Shown: in pieces, positions 1-11,475 of the stretch
Position numbering within the stretch: position 1 is the stretch's first letter
Layout of the letters: every line of letters begins with the position of its first letter
Origin: Bacteriovoracaceae bacterium
Lineage (GTDB): Bacteria; Bdellovibrionota; Bacteriovoracia; Bacteriovoracales; Bacteriovoracaceae
Assembly (NCBI GenBank): GCA_016786485.1
Contig: JAEUWD010000001.1
Span: 1 to 64,000, forward strand
Reading direction: 5' to 3'
DNA length: 64,000 nucleotides
Made by a program: the position numbers and the translations under genes
The notes under the pieces: model-generated
Told to the model about the DNA's origin: nothing
Databases searched by the model: none
The model's input: the letters and a program-made list of their open reading frames with translations, nothing else

Positions 1-3000
1 AGAAATAATTTTTGTTCGCTCATTCCAACCAGTTCCATCATCTTGAAATACGTACAAGGCGCCAGCTTGGTTACCAGCTGAGTTATCATCTTCGATGGCA
101 CCGATCACAGCAATATCACCGTGGAGAGCAACTGAAGCACCAAATTTTAGTCCAGCAAAACCATCTGAAGCTGTCACCGCTTGAACAAAAACCCAGTTGG
201 TTCCATTATAAGTATAGAAATAAGCTTCACCTTCATTTGAGTTTTGAGTTTGTGAAGAAAGAACTAAACGCTCACCACTGATATCAACACCGGAGTCAAA
301 CAGCGAAGCAGAAGAAGTTGGCATAAATTTATGCTTCATGCTCCAGGTATTTGCAGCTAGTTCATAAACATAAACAGCACCGTAGTCAGTGCCATTTTGA
401 TCATCAAGAGCGCCAACGATTGCTGCAAAATTTCCATAAAGCGCAAGATTTTTACCAAAACGATCACCTATAGCACTATCAGGATTTAAAATAATTTGTC
501 TTTCAGTCCAGGTGCCGGCACTTTCAGTATAGTAATAAACTTTTCCTGAACTTACATCCGCGCCAACTTGAGAGCCATAGGCACCAACCAATAATTTACC
601 TTCATGTAAATCAAGATTGATACCAAAGTTAATAGCGGCCACGCCGTCACTTGGAGTGATTTTACTTTGGTATAACCACTGGACCCCGTTGAAAGTATAA
701 TAGTAAACAGCACCATATGAACCAACTACTAGTTCATCCGCTTCTACTCTAAAATCGATACCGAAGCTATCCGAACCAACGAAAGCTTCTGGTCGCATCA
801 TCTTTTGTTTAAATTCCCACTTACCATTTTCAAATTCATAGTAATAAACCGCACCAACATTTGATTTCGTTAAGTAATCATGATCTTTTGCCGAAACAAA
901 CATTCGATTTCCATGTATATATGATTTGGTAGAACCAAAGTGATCATCAACTTTTTGTGGGGCCGAAGCATAAATTTTCCATTCTGCAATCGGACTACTA
1001 CCATTGATGACTAAATTTTTATTTCCGGCCAAGGCGTTGACACTCGCCAATGCTGGCAAGGTTAATAAGGCCGGGGTGGCTGCACTATTTTGAATGGTTG
1101 CACCGTTAGCATTTAAACTATTGGTCGCAAGATAATTGAGATCGGCAGAAGCGTCACCGAATTCTACGTTATAATTGAAAACCAATGTATCAGATAAACC
1201 ACTAAAATGCGCGGTCCCAGAATTATGATTAGGAACAAACATTTCACGTGCACCATCATTATCAATATCCCCAGTTGCGACTTTACCAACGGGATTACTC
1301 ATGTTCCAGTTTTCGACAAAATTATAGGTGCCTGAACCATTATTATTGTAGTAATAAACCTTTTGACCGCTGGCACTCCCAGTCCATGAACCTATATAGA
1401 AATCGATATCACTATCATTATCATCATCAACTAAATGAGCAAATGTAGCCGAAGCCAAAGCGTCTGGTAAATCCATCGTCTGAAATGAAGAAAAGGTACC
1501 ATTATTATTACCTTTAAAAATTTCAATACTTCTGGTTCCACCACCAAGCCAACCACCTACTGCAACCAAATCCAACGAGCCATTGTTATCAACATCAGTG
1601 GCATAAATTTTAGTCATAGTTGAACTGGCCGTCACTGCAGCCGAAGGTGCATTAAATGTCCCATCTCCCACACCTTCATAATAATAAAAAGTTGTACTTG
1701 AAATAGATGAGTAAACAAAATCTAGTTTATTATCATTATTAAAATCTCCTACTTGTACACTATTGGCTGGCGGTGCGAGAACAGAAGTATTTTGGTGAAC
1801 AAAAGTTCCCGTACCATCGTTTAGATAAATACTCGTACGACTGTGATCAACAATAGCAACTATATCGACATATCCATCGGCATTAAAATCACCCAAATCC
1901 AATCCTAGCGGTGCTCCCGTAGCGCCGTTGCTAATTATCTGCGTATTAGTAAAAGTGCCATCCTTATCATTTTTTAAAATATTTAAATAAGAAGGGATCG
2001 TTCCAGATTGAGTTATAATATCCAAATATCCATCTCGATCAACGTCTGCAACTTTAGGTATGTTAATACCACCAAGAGCACCGTAATTGGCAGCAGCTGC
2101 AAAAGTTCCGTTTCCATTATTCAAACGAACTTTTAGACTATCCGCCCCCCAAGCATTCAAGATCAGATCCAAATGACCATCATTATTTAAATCATAGAGA
2201 TCTGCGCTGGTGGCTTGATTGCCGCCTGCTTCATAGGAACTTAAATATTGATAATCACGCATGTGAAGCATATCAGTAAAATCTAAAACCTGATCGTTCG
2301 TTCCTGTTTCCATCGTGATTCGCGGAATACCACCAGTCACTGAAACATTTTCAGAAAATTTCACATGGACTGGAACTAAGTCGCCTGTACGATAAGTTCC
2401 GTTAGCAAGCGGTGAAGTCACTTGAGTTACATATGGCTGCGCGGTTGAGTTGATGATAACGTTGTAATCATTTTTTAATGATCCAGGATATGCTCCTGTT
2501 GCAACACCAAGGTAGACTGGTTTCCCACCAGCATCGGTAATCGTTGCTCCATTTAAGTTGAAACAACTAAAACACATAAAATCTAAATCTGGTGTCGACT
2601 CGTTATAACCAACGACATAACTACAAGTTAATTTATTAGGAGCGGTGTAAGTACAACTGGCAGTTGCGCCGTTATTTAATTGGTAGAGAATTGGGCCACC
2701 GGTTACTGTTATATTTCCATCGAAAGTTAAAACAATCGTTACCGTGTTACCAGTATTGTAAGTACCGTTAGTCGCAGCAATATCGTTCATACGAACTTGT
2801 TCTGATTTTAATCGAACGAAACCTGAGTTTTTAATTTCATTAAAGCCATACATACGATCTGAGGTCACAAATAAGTCACCTGAACCGTCTTCGGCCAAAA
2901 CTAATTTATGACGTTGAGGTGCTGTGGTAGAAGAAAAACCCCAACCATAATTAAAATCTGTATTAATTGTTCCATCTTCTTTTAGTCTGACAAAAGATTG

Positions 3001-6000
3001 AGAAACCAAAGTTCCGTTATAAGCGGTGAAAGCACCGTAAACGTAAATATCGTTGGTTCCATCCAGCGCTGGCTGAATATCGTAAACACCACTATTAAAC
3101 TTCGAACCACCGGCCGCATTGAAGCCTGTATCAGAATCAAGTGACCCATCAGCATTTAAACGCACAATGTGATTTTTTGCGGTCCCATTATAATTACTAA
3201 AAATACCACCGACATAAATATCACCTGAGCCATCTGGTACAAATTCTATAGAATAAACAGCGTCACCATTAACTGTTCCAAAACGCGTACCACCAGCGAA
3301 ACTGGTGTCGATGCTACCATCTGAATTGAGTCTCGTTATTTTATTATGACCAGCTGTCACTCCATCTAAATGAGTAAAGCTACCACCTATATAAATTTTT
3401 CCATCATCGGTTACGGCGAGTCCTTGTAAACAGCCACCACCACCGATTGAATAACCAGATAATCCAAATTCTTGCTTAGTGAAACTTGGATCTTCTGAAC
3501 CGTCTGGTAGAATGGCTTTGATATAGCAGGACCCTTGACCAATACCTACGATTGAGTTAGGCCCTGGTCCAGTATAAAAAAATCTTTCATTAATTTTATC
3601 TTCAACGATGGCGTAACCAAAATTATTAATCCCACTTTCATCAAAATTAAAAGTGGCATCATTGGCTCCTGTTTTAAGAATACGAATTTGCTTATCAGTT
3701 GTGCCGCTATTGTAATTATTAGATCCCCAAACATAAATATGTTCTTTGCTATTGTCCGAAGGAGAAACTGCTGCCGTCACCTGGTTGGTATTTAAAAAAC
3801 CGGTTCCTGTAAAAGTTGCAGATGGGGCCCCTGTTGCGCCGTTAACACAAGCGACTTCATTTGGTAGTGTCGTTCCGCTGCCATGGCTTACCACGACACC
3901 TGCGGCAATTAAGTTATTACTACCATCATCCAAGCGGGCGACAGCATAAATACCAAAATTACCTATATCAAAAGTAGTTCCTGGGAAAGCTGCATCGACA
4001 GTACCATCGAGATTATTTCTAAAAAGACCTGAAGTATTACTTCCGATATATGTTGTACCATAAGAAAAAACTTTCGCTTCACCTGCATCGGCGTATACAC
4101 CAACTTTTCCGGTGGCGCCGTTAAGAATCGTACTACTTAAATGATTGTAACCAGCATCCAAACTTCCATCATTATTAAATCTTAGTATTCTAGTACTACC
4201 AGAAAATACTCCGTTATAATTACTGAAGCCACCAGTAACGTAAATATCTCCACTGACATCTGGAGCATTAATCATTTCTGTTATGTAATAATCAAAACTC
4301 GCAGTAGAAAATGCTGGGTCGATCGTTCCGTTTGTGTTCAAACGAATAATTCCATTAAAGCCAGTTCCATTGTAAGTATTGGCAAGATAGGAGGCGACAT
4401 AAATTTTACCTGAACCATCGTTGGCGGCCAAGGTTGCATCAGCAACACTTGCTAAACCAGTTCCAACATTAAAGGTACTTCGAATCGAACCATCACTTTG
4501 AATTCGAACAATTCTTGGTGAACTTATTCCTTTATAAGTTGCTGAACCACCAGTCACATAAATATCACCTGTTCCATCGTTGGCCAACATGACTTTAGTT
4601 GCACCACCGCTAAAGCCGGTTCCAACCACAAAAGATGTATCGATAGAACCATCAAGATTTAGACGTACGATGCCAGGTGAGCTGACTTGATTTACTGTTG
4701 AAAAAACTCCAACCACATAGAGTTTATTGATAGTGTTATCTTTGACGATGCTATAAATGACGTTGTTTGGATTAGCAAAGAAGCCTGCGTCGGGTGTACC
4801 ATCAGCATTAAGCTTAATAATTCTTGGAGCGTAAGTTTCACCATACCGACTGAATTCTCCGGCGACGTAATAGTCACCCGAACCATCTCCTTCAATATCG
4901 ATATCACGAACAAGACCGTTGAAACCGAGACTATTAAAACCAGCGACAGGATTTCCGCTAGTGTTTAGCTTTAACATATTACCAGCAGGATTTACTCCCA
5001 CCTTATTCACTCGATTTGTCATGGCACACACATCACCCCAATTCGTTGGTTGGATCCAACCTGGCGCGCGGTTGAAATGCACATTCCCCCAGCCTGGAGC
5101 AATATCAAAACTCTTGGTTAAAACAAGTGTCCGAGTAATACCTTTATAAGCCGATGTGAAATTGAGAACGGCATTATTTAAAACCGTATCACGAATCGTG
5201 CCACCACTTAGTGTGATCGTTGCAGGATTGATATGCAGACCATTATCATCATTATCGCCGTAAGCTATAGTGCGACTAAAAATAAGTTCATCTGTTCCGG
5301 TTCCACCACCATAAGTAAAGTTCACGGTTTGATTCCACATTTGAACTGAAATGTATGGCGCGCCGGTCACGTTAACAATTTCACTAAACTTTAAACGGAA
5401 TTGGAGATTGTCACCTTCGCGTGCTAAAGCCACAGGCGTGATAACATCAATAACAGTTGGGTCAACACCATCGACAGCAATATTTTTGTTATTGGCAAGA
5501 TTTGAAATAGGCATTGCAAGATTTGCATCGTTATCGCCTGCATCACGGATATAAATTCCGGCGGTCATTGAAACCACATTTAAATCTGCGGAGCTATCAC
5601 CTGTGCCAACAGTATAGTTAAAAGTTATCGAGTTCGCTCCGCTCACCACCATGTTCACCGTATCACCAGTATCAAGGGTCAAGGTTGGAGTACCAGAAAT
5701 AAAAATATTTTCTGAGAAGACAACGGTGATATCCACCACCTGACTAATACCGTATGTGCCGTTGGCCAGTGTTGAAGAAATAGAACTGATGGTTGGAGCA
5801 GTTGTATCAATCACAATCGCGCGATTATTAGCAAGATTTGATCCTGGTAAAGTCGCGCTTACAGCATTACCTGCGGCATCTTGAGCGTTACCAATATTAA
5901 ATGCTGTTACATTAAGATCAGAAGAGTTTTGACTTGCACCAACGGTGTAGCGATACACAATCGCTGAGGTTCCAGAACCACTTTGATAAACAGCTGTTGC

Positions 6001-9000
6001 TCCAGTATCCAAAGTTAAAGTTGAAGTTGTCGTGGTCACCGCCTCACTGAAGTTTACGGTAATATCAATCAGTGGAAATCTCGTCACACTGTGAACACCG
6101 TCTTCGGCCGGAGCTGCATTGATTGATGCAATAGTCGGTGCAGTTGTATCAATCACGATCGCGCGATTGTTGGCGAGGTTCGATACAGGTAATGTCCCAT
6201 CAACTAAATTACCACCAGCATCATTAGCTGTTCCAACATTAAAACTAGTAACATTTAAATCTAAGGAATTATGACCTGCACTTACTGTATAACGATATGT
6301 AATTGAAGTCGTACCTGTACCACTTTGATAAACCGCTGTGGCACCTGTATCTAGTGTCAAAGTGGAAGTTCCAGCATTAACGATTTCAGAAAAGTTTACG
6401 ATAATATCAATAACACTTCCAGCATCATGTGAAGTATCCAATGCCGGTGCTGCATTAATCGAAGAAATTGTTGGGACTAAAGCGTCGATCACAATTGCTC
6501 GATTGTTGGCCAAATTATTTCCTACCGGCAATGTCGTATTAACTGGATTACCACCAGCATCGATGGCATTACCTAAGTTATAAACAGATACATTTAAATC
6601 TAAAGTGTTGGCGTCAGCAGCACCTACAGTATAGCGATAAGTAACAGCAGAAGTGCCCGATCCAGATTGATAAACTGCCGTCGTTCCATTATCTAAAGTT
6701 AGAGTTGAAGTTGAAGTCGTAACTGCTTCAGAAAAATTCACAAGGATATCGATAATTGCACCTGCACTATGAACACCATCTAAGGCCGGAGCTGCGTTGA
6801 TAGAAGCAATGGTTGGGGCAGCATCCAGTGTACAAGGATTTGTAATTGTCCACGTTTCGGAAATTAGCTGGCTTTCAGCCATTTTACCGGCAACATTACA
6901 AGGTTGTGTCGGACCATATCCAAAAGTTTGAATATTCGAATTTGTTGTATCTACTTTTATTAAAAAATTACTAAATGAAATAATAGGTTGAAGCGAACCA
7001 ATAAACATACCTTCCATATTTGTAACATTTGAAATACTCCATCCCGACAGATCTGGGTCAGCATTGGTGGCCCCATAAAACATGTAACTCATATTTGTAA
7101 CATTTGAAGTATTCCAAATATTACCCACGGTCGTAGTCACTGGGCTAGCAATGGTCGCTCCATAAAACATTTCTGACATATTGGTAACATTTAACGTGTT
7201 CCAGTTGTCTACATCGGGATTTGCAGATGTAGCACCTCTGAACATCGCAGACATATTTGTCGCCGATGACGTATTCCACCCAGAAGTATTTGGATTAGCT
7301 GAAACTGCATTCATAAACATATTAGAAAAGTTCGTCACATTCGAAGTATTCCAGCCAGAAGTGTTTGGGTTGGCAAGTGGTGTGAGGGCAAACATATACG
7401 ACATATTAGTCACATTTGAAGTATTCCAAATATTTCCAACTGTGTTCGTAACTGGATTAGCTACTGAGGCACCATAAAACATTCCTTCCATGGTTGTAAC
7501 ATTAGAAGTATCCCAACTATCAACATCCGGATTTGCAGATGATGCATTATAAAACATAAGGGCCATAGTTGTTGCACTCGATGTATCCCAGCTAGATGTA
7601 TTGGGATTAGCAGATGTTGCATTATGAAACATGAGTGCAAAACTAGTAACATTAGATGTATCCCAGCCTGCAGTGTTTGGATTAGCATCCCAAGCATTAG
7701 AAAAGGCGTAGGTAAAATTTGTCACATTCGAAGTATCCCAAGTGCTACCATCTGGCTGAGCATTAGGTGCATCCCGGAACATATCTCCCATATTTGTAAC
7801 TAAACTAGTATCTCCACCTAAAACGGTAGTTAAATTATTACAGCCCATAAAAGCACCGTAAAAATCTCTCCACCCTACAGCGCCAAGATTATCAACAGCA
7901 ATAATTTTATCTTTATCTCCTGCACCTGCAAAAAACCAAGCTTCCACCGTTCCATAGATCGTAACCGTATAAGTTCCAGCGGCCGCGTAAGCATGCGTTT
8001 TATCCACATCATTCCATGCAGTAATAGCTTGCACCGGAGCACCATCTCCCCAATCCACAAAGAAGTTATAATTAAAACCTGATCTCAGTGGTAGCGTGAT
8101 AGTCTCTGCTGGTGCAGTCGTTTGCCAACGTGAGATGAAAGCGTTCACGGTTGATATAATAATATTTTTATTAAACGCTAAGTCGGACGCAGGAATCGCA
8201 AGGTTAGCATTATTGGTAGCAGCGTCTCGAATAAAAGTTCCTGCCGTCATTGAGACTACATCCAGATCAGCTGAAGCATCTCCGGCACCAACCGTGTAGT
8301 TAAACGTGATGGTGTTCGCGGTACTTGAGACCATGTTAAGCACATCACCAGTATCAAGCGTTATCGTTGGTGTGCCTGAGATCGTAATGTTTTCTGAGAA
8401 GGTAACGGTGATATCAATTACAGACCCTAAACTATAAGTTCCGTTAGCAATCGCCGAAGTTATGTTTGTGATAGTTGGAGCTTGAGCATCGATGACGAGT
8501 GCTTTTAAATCTTGCAAACGATTTGGGTTTACCGGAAGACCGCCAGCAAAATCATTGAGACCTGAATCGCGCACAGTTGCGCCAGCGAAGTTAAATGCTG
8601 TTACATCCAAATCTGCTGAGTTGTGTCCTGCTAGTACGGTATAATCAAAAACTAAGACGGTCGCAGTTGATGCTCCAGAATTATAGGTTGCAGTTCCGCC
8701 TGAGTTTAAAGTCAGTGTTGGTGGACCGCCCACGACGTTAACCGCTTCATTAAAGTTCACACGAATGGCGACAGCTTGAGTTGCGATATACGTGCCATCA
8801 GCGGTCAGTGAATTTATACTTGTAATATAAGGTGCACCGGTATCAATCGCGATATTTTTATTATCGTTAAGATTCGCTCCCACTGGCATACCAAGGTTAG
8901 CATTATTACCGGCAGCATCTCGAATCGTATCGGTATTTAAATTAACTGAAGTCACGCCTAAATCAGCTGCCGCATCTGCCGCACCGACGGTATAAGTAAA

Positions 9001-11475
9001 TGTCCAAACTGTTCCTGTGTCAGAAGTGTAAACTGCTGTACCACCGGAAGATAAATTTAAAAATGGATCAGGTGCACCCACTGTATGTGAAACCGCTTCT
9101 GAGAAAGTCACATCGATGGTAATGACTTGGCCGGTTGAATAAGAACCGTTCGCAATAGGCGATGTTATATTGGTAATAGTTGGAACAACCGTATCAACGT
9201 AAATATCTTTATTATTATCTAAATTATTTGCACCAGGTAATACTGTCGAAGTATTATTTGATGCGACATCGCGAATGGTTGCTGTGCCTAAATTAATGGA
9301 TGATACATTTAAATGTGGCGCTATAGTAATAGATGAGTTTGCAACTAGAACTGTGTAATCAAAAACTAAAACCGTTGTTCCTGAACCTGAATTGTATGTC
9401 GCTACTCCACCATTGGATAAAGTCAAAGTCGGATCAAGTGTACCACCCACTGTCACGTTTTCTGAAAACGTCACTTGGATTTGCAGTGATTCACCAATGG
9501 AATAAACATTACCAACACCGTCAAGATCAGCCGAAGTTATTTGCGTTATCGTAGGCCCTGCCGTATCAATCACAATCGCACGATTAGCAGCTAGATTTGA
9601 AGCCGGTAAAGTAGCGTCAACTAAGTTGCCAAGTCCGTCAGCAGCTCCACCAATATTAAAAGCGGTCACATCTAAGTCCGCAGAGGTATGCCCCGCTAAA
9701 ACGGTATAACGATAAGTAATAGAAGTTGTATTTGTGCCAGATTGATAAACAGCATTGACTCCAGTATCTAAGGTAATACTAGAAGTGCCCACACTTACCG
9801 CCTCGGAAAAATTGACGACGATATCAATGACATCACCTACGCCGTGTGAACCATCAAGTGCGGCGCTTGCGTTAATACTTGTAATAGTTGGCGAACTGGT
9901 ATCGATATTAATATTTGAGTTGGCCGCCAGATTACTGACTGGCAAAGTTAAATCAGCATCATTATTTAAAACATCTTTAATGGTGATAATCACAAAAGGC
10001 AGATTGACCGAAGTCACATCAAGATCAGTGATGGTATCTGCTGAACTCACAATGTAATTAAAGGTTAATGTATTCGTACCTGTACCAGTGGTGTAATTGA
10101 CCGTCACTCCATTGTTAAGGTTAATCGTCGGAACACCAACCACAAAAATATTTTCTGAAAACGTCACTTCGATCGGAATGACAGCGCCTACACCATAGGT
10201 ACCATCCGCTACGGCAGCATCAACAGCAGTAATCGTTGGGGCCGAAGTATCAATCACTAGTGCTTTATTCGTGGCCAAATTTGTAGCAGGTAGAGTGTTA
10301 ACGGCAGTATTTGGAATCGCAACTATATCTCTCACGGTTGAAAAGTCGACACTAGCAACATCCAAGTCTAAGCTCGACTCTCCCGCATTTACTGTATAAC
10401 TAAAAGTTAAGATATTGGTTCCAGTCCCACTGACGTAATTGGCAGCGCCTCCAGTATCAAAAGTCAATGTTGGTACGCCAGTCACATTCACAACTTCATT
10501 CATCGTAACCTGAATAAGCGCAACTTGTGCCGTTCCATAAGTTCCATCAGTTAAACTTGATGTGATGTTTTGAATAAAAGGCTGCACGTTATCGACAATC
10601 ACAATATTTTTATTTCCACCAAGTGAAGAACTCGCAGTGGTTAATGGAAGAGTTAACTCCGCATCATCTCCTCCACTGCTAGCAACAATGCTCCCACCCG
10701 ACAATCCTAAGGCACTTGTTGAGAGGTAATTTAAATCGGCTGATTCGTGACCATTTAAAATATTATAAGTAAAAACGAGTGTCGTTGAGCCTGAACCACT
10801 GACGTAAGTAATCACCGCATCTGCTGTTCCAGTTTCCAGTGTGAGACTTGGAGTACCTGTCACATCCACGGCCTTATCAAAAGTGATTTGAATGGTTAGA
10901 CTTGCGCCGGGATTATAAGTGCCATCGGCGTTAGTCGCCGTTACATTGGTAATTTTTGGTGGAGTCACCACGCTACCTGTCGTCGTAGTACTCGTTCCAA
11001 CTACTCCACCACCAGTCGTAGTCGACGTTCCAATTGGGCCGCCCCCACCAACACCTGCTGAAGGTGGCACCGATGCTGGAACTTTTGAAGGTGGTCGATA
11101 CTCATCATCACTATTGACTAAAGTCCTTGGGCTTACAGAGGATGAATCATCATCGGCAACGCCCGCATAGGATATTGATTCAGCTGGTGCATCGACTGGA
11201 TATAAATCAATCGGCTCATTTTCTCGGCCGCGAATATATCGAGTGGCACTTGATTCTTCTGGTTTTGAAGCCGGTTTACGATTTATTTCTTCATCTGGAA
11301 CCTGTAATGGTTTTAGACTTTTGGCTTGCTTCTTTTTTGAGACTTGTTTTGCTTCTTCGTCGACATTAATTTCTTTATCTGGAAATAAAAGCGTAAGCCC
11401 ATAGATGAGGGCAATGACCGCCACGCCTTTGGTGACATTGGATTTTAAATTTCCATTGTTACTATCAAAGCTCAT
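1..11475 (-). CDS. Giant multidomain surface protein, partial (first 3,825 residues)
   Basis: The minus frame starting at ATG 11475 reads open to the left edge; I translated it by eye. The start follows a GGTGGAG ribosome site. The protein has one hydrophobic segment (about residues 17-31), a charged then Pro/Gly/Thr-rich linker (to about 165), and then eight beta-sandwich units of 107-123 residues. The units share the pattern PTIxxIxS..DGTY.G..I.I.V.FSE and LTLDTG. A PKD-like stretch with about eleven BspA-type units follows (about 1110-1545; core TSNVTNMSYMF). Five more sandwich units run to about 2115. Delta-60-like repeats (RLNxDGSIDxSF, GDIYVGGxFSxYNG) run to about 2880. Two more sandwich units follow, the second interrupted by VCBS/FG-GAP repeats, and FG-GAP repeats run to the edge. 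Such proteins are usually adhesins or surface fibres; the N-terminal segment suggests Sec export or membrane anchoring. The C-terminus and any sorting signal lie outside the window. Confidence 0.9.
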   Translation of the reverse strand, partial: MSFDSNNGNLKSNVTKGVAVIALIYGLTLLFPDKEINVDEEAKQVSKKKQAKSLKPLQVPDEEINRKPASKPEESSATRYIRGRENEPIDLYPVDAPAESISYAGVADDDSSSVSPRTLVNSDDEYRPPSKVPASVPPSAGVGGGGPIGTSTTTGGGVVGTSTTTTGSVVTPPKITNVTATNADGTYNPGASLTIQITFDKAVDVTGTPSLTLETGTADAVITYVSGSGSTTLVFTYNILNGHESADLNYLSTSALGLSGGSIVASSGGDDAELTLPLTTASSSLGGNKNIVIVDNVQPFIQNITSSLTDGTYGTAQVALIQVTMNEVVNVTGVPTLTFDTGGAANYVSGTGTNILTFSYTVNAGESSLDLDVASVDFSTVRDIVAIPNTAVNTLPATNLATNKALVIDTSAPTITAVDAAVADGTYGVGAVIPIEVTFSENIFVVGVPTINLNNGVTVNYTTGTGTNTLTFNYIVSSADTITDLDVTSVNLPFVIITIKDVLNNDADLTLPVSNLAANSNINIDTSSPTITSINASAALDGSHGVGDVIDIVVNFSEAVSVGTSSITLDTGVNAVYQSGTNTTSITYRYTVLAGHTSADLDVTAFNIGGAADGLGNLVDATLPASNLAANRAIVIDTAGPTITQITSADLDGVGNVYSIGESLQIQVTFSENVTVGGTLDPTLTLSNGGVATYNSGSGTTVLVFDYTVLVANSSITIAPHLNVSSINLGTATIRDVASNNTSTVLPGANNLDNNKDIYVDTVVPTITNITSPIANGSYSTGQVITIDVTFSEAVSHTVGAPDPFLNLSSGGTAVYTSDTGTVWTFTYTVGAADAAADLGVTSVNLNTDTIRDAAGNNANLGMPVGANLNDNKNIAIDTGAPYITSINSLTADGTYIATQAVAIRVNFNEAVNVVGGPPTLTLNSGGTATYNSGASTATVLVFDYTVLAGHNSADLDVTAFNFAGATVRDSGLNDFAGGLPVNPNRLQDLKALVIDAQAPTITNITSAIANGTYSLGSVIDITVTFSENITISGTPTITLDTGDVLNMVSSTANTITFNYTVGAGDASADLDVVSMTAGTFIRDAATNNANLAIPASDLAFNKNIIISTVNAFISRWQTTAPAETITLPLRSGFNYNFFVDWGDGAPVQAITAWNDVDKTHAYAAAGTYTVTIYGTVEAWFFAGAGDKDKIIAVDNLGAVGWRDFYGAFMGCNNLTTVLGGDTSLVTNMGDMFRDAPNAQPDGSTWDTSNVTNFTYAFSNAWDANPNTAGWDTSNVTSFALMFHNATSANPNTSSWDTSSATTMALMFYNASSANPDVDSWDTSNVTTMEGMFYGASVANPVTNTVGNIWNTSNVTNMSYMFALTPLANPNTSGWNTSNVTNFSNMFMNAVSANPNTSGWNTSSATNMSAMFRGATSANPDVDNWNTLNVTNMSEMFYGATIASPVTTTVGNIWNTSNVTNMSYMFYGATNADPDLSGWSISNVTNMEGMFIGSLQPIISFSNFLIKVDTTNSNIQTFGYGPTQPCNVAGKMAESQLISETWTITNPCTLDAAPTIASINAAPALDGVHSAGAIIDILVNFSEAVTTSTSTLTLDNGTTAVYQSGSGTSAVTYRYTVGAADANTLDLNVSVYNLGNAIDAGGNPVNTTLPVGNNLANNRAIVIDALVPTISSINAAPALDTSHDAGSVIDIIVNFSEIVNAGTSTLTLDTGATAVYQSGTGTTSITYRYTVSAGHNSLDLNVTSFNVGTANDAGGNLVDGTLPVSNLANNRAIVIDTTAPTIASINAAPAEDGVHSVTRFPLIDITVNFSEAVTTTTSTLTLDTGATAVYQSGSGTSAIVYRYTVGASQNSSDLNVTAFNIGNAQDAAGNAVSATLPGSNLANNRAIVIDTTAPTISSISSTLANGTYGISQVVDITVVFSENIFISGTPTLTLDTGDTVNMVVSGANSITFNYTVGTGDSSADLNVVSMTAGIYIRDAGDNDANLAMPISNLANNKNIAVDGVDPTVIDVITPVALAREGDNLQFRLKFSEIVNVTGAPYISVQMWNQTVNFTYGGGTGTDELIFSRTIAYGDNDDNGLHINPATITLSGGTIRDTVLNNAVLNFTSAYKGITRTLVLTKSFDIAPGWGNVHFNRAPGWIQPTNWGDVCAMTNRVNKVGVNPAGNMLKLNTSGNPVAGFNSLGFNGLVRDIDIEGDGSGDYYVAGEFSRYGETYAPRIIKLNADGTPDAGFFANPNNVIYSIVKDNTINKLYVVGVFSTVNQVSSPGIVRLNLDGSIDTSFVVGTGFSGGATKVMLANDGTGDIYVTGGSATYKGISSPRIVRIQSDGSIRSTFNVGTGLASVADATLAANDGSGKIYVASYLANTYNGTGFNGIIRLNTNGTIDPAFSTASFDYYITEMINAPDVSGDIYVTGGFSNYNGVFSGSTRILRFNNDGSLDAGYNHLSSTILNGATGKVGVYADAGEAKVFSYGTTYIGSNTSGLFRNNLDGTVDAAFPGTTFDIGNFGIYAVARLDDGSNNLIAAGVVVSHGSGTTLPNEVACVNGATGAPSATFTGTGFLNTNQVTAAVSPSDNSKEHIYVWGSNNYNSGTTDKQIRILKTGANDATFNFDESGINNFGYAIVEDKINERFFYTGPGPNSIVGIGQGSCYIKAILPDGSEDPSFTKQEFGLSGYSIGGGGCLQGLAVTDDGKIYIGGSFTHLDGVTAGHNKITRLNSDGSIDTSFAGGTRFGTVNGDAVYSIEFVPDGSGDIYVGGIFSNYNGTAKNHIVRLNADGSLDSDTGFNAAGGSKFNSGVYDIQPALDGTNDIYVYGAFTAYNGTLVSQSFVRLKEDGTINTDFNYGWGFSSTTAPQRHKLVLAEDGSGDLFVTSDRMYGFNEIKNSGFVRLKSEQVRMNDIAATNGTYNTGNTVTIVLTFDGNITVTGGPILYQLNNGATASCTYTAPNKLTCSYVVGYNESTPDLDFMCFSCFNLNGATITDAGGKPVYLGVATGAYPGSLKNDYNVIINSTAQPYVTQVTSPLANGTYRTGDLVPVHVKFSENVSVTGGIPRITMETGTNDQVLDFTDMLHMRDYQYLSSYEAGGNQATSADLYDLNNDGHLDLILNAWGADSLKVRLNNGNGTFAAAANYGALGGINIPKVADVDRDGYLDIITQSGTIPSYLNILKNDKDGTFTNTQIISNGATGAPLGLDLGDFNADGYVDIVAIVDHSRTSIYLNDGTGTFVHQNTSVLAPPANSVQVGDFNNDNKLDFVYSSISSTTFYYYEGVGDGTFNAPSAAVTASSTMTKIYATDVDNNGSLDLVAVGGWLGGGTRSIEIFKGNNNGTFSSFQTMDLPDALASATFAHLVDDDNDSDIDFYIGSWTGSASGQKVYYYNNNGSGTYNFVENWNMSNPVGKVATGDIDNDGAREMFVPNHNSGTAHFSGLSDTLVFNYNVEFGDASADLNYLATNSLNANGATIQNSAATPALLTLPALASVNALAGNKNLVINGSSPIAEWKIYASAPQKVDDHFGSTKSYIHGNRMFVSAKDHDYLTKSNVGAVYYYEFENGKWEFKQKMMRPEAFVGSDSFGIDFRVEADELVVGSYGAVYYYTFNGVQWLYQSKITPSDGVAAINFGINLDLHEGKLLVGAYGSQVGADVSSGKVYYYTESAGTWTERQIILNPDSAIGDRFGKNLALYGNFAAIVGALDDQNGTDYGAVYVYELAANTWSMKHKFMPTSSASLFDSGVDISGERLVLSSQTQNSNEGEAYFYTYNGTNWVFVQAVTASDGFAGLKFGASVALHGDIAVIGAIEDDNSAGNQAGALYVFQDDGTGWNERTKIIS

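Noticed and set aside
7181-7477. Plus-strand open frames across 1-11400 (also 9755-10057, 10919-11170 and others)
   Set aside because: They are antisense shadows of the giant minus-strand gene. Their repeats mirror its repeat domains, and they lack ribosome sites and signal peptides.
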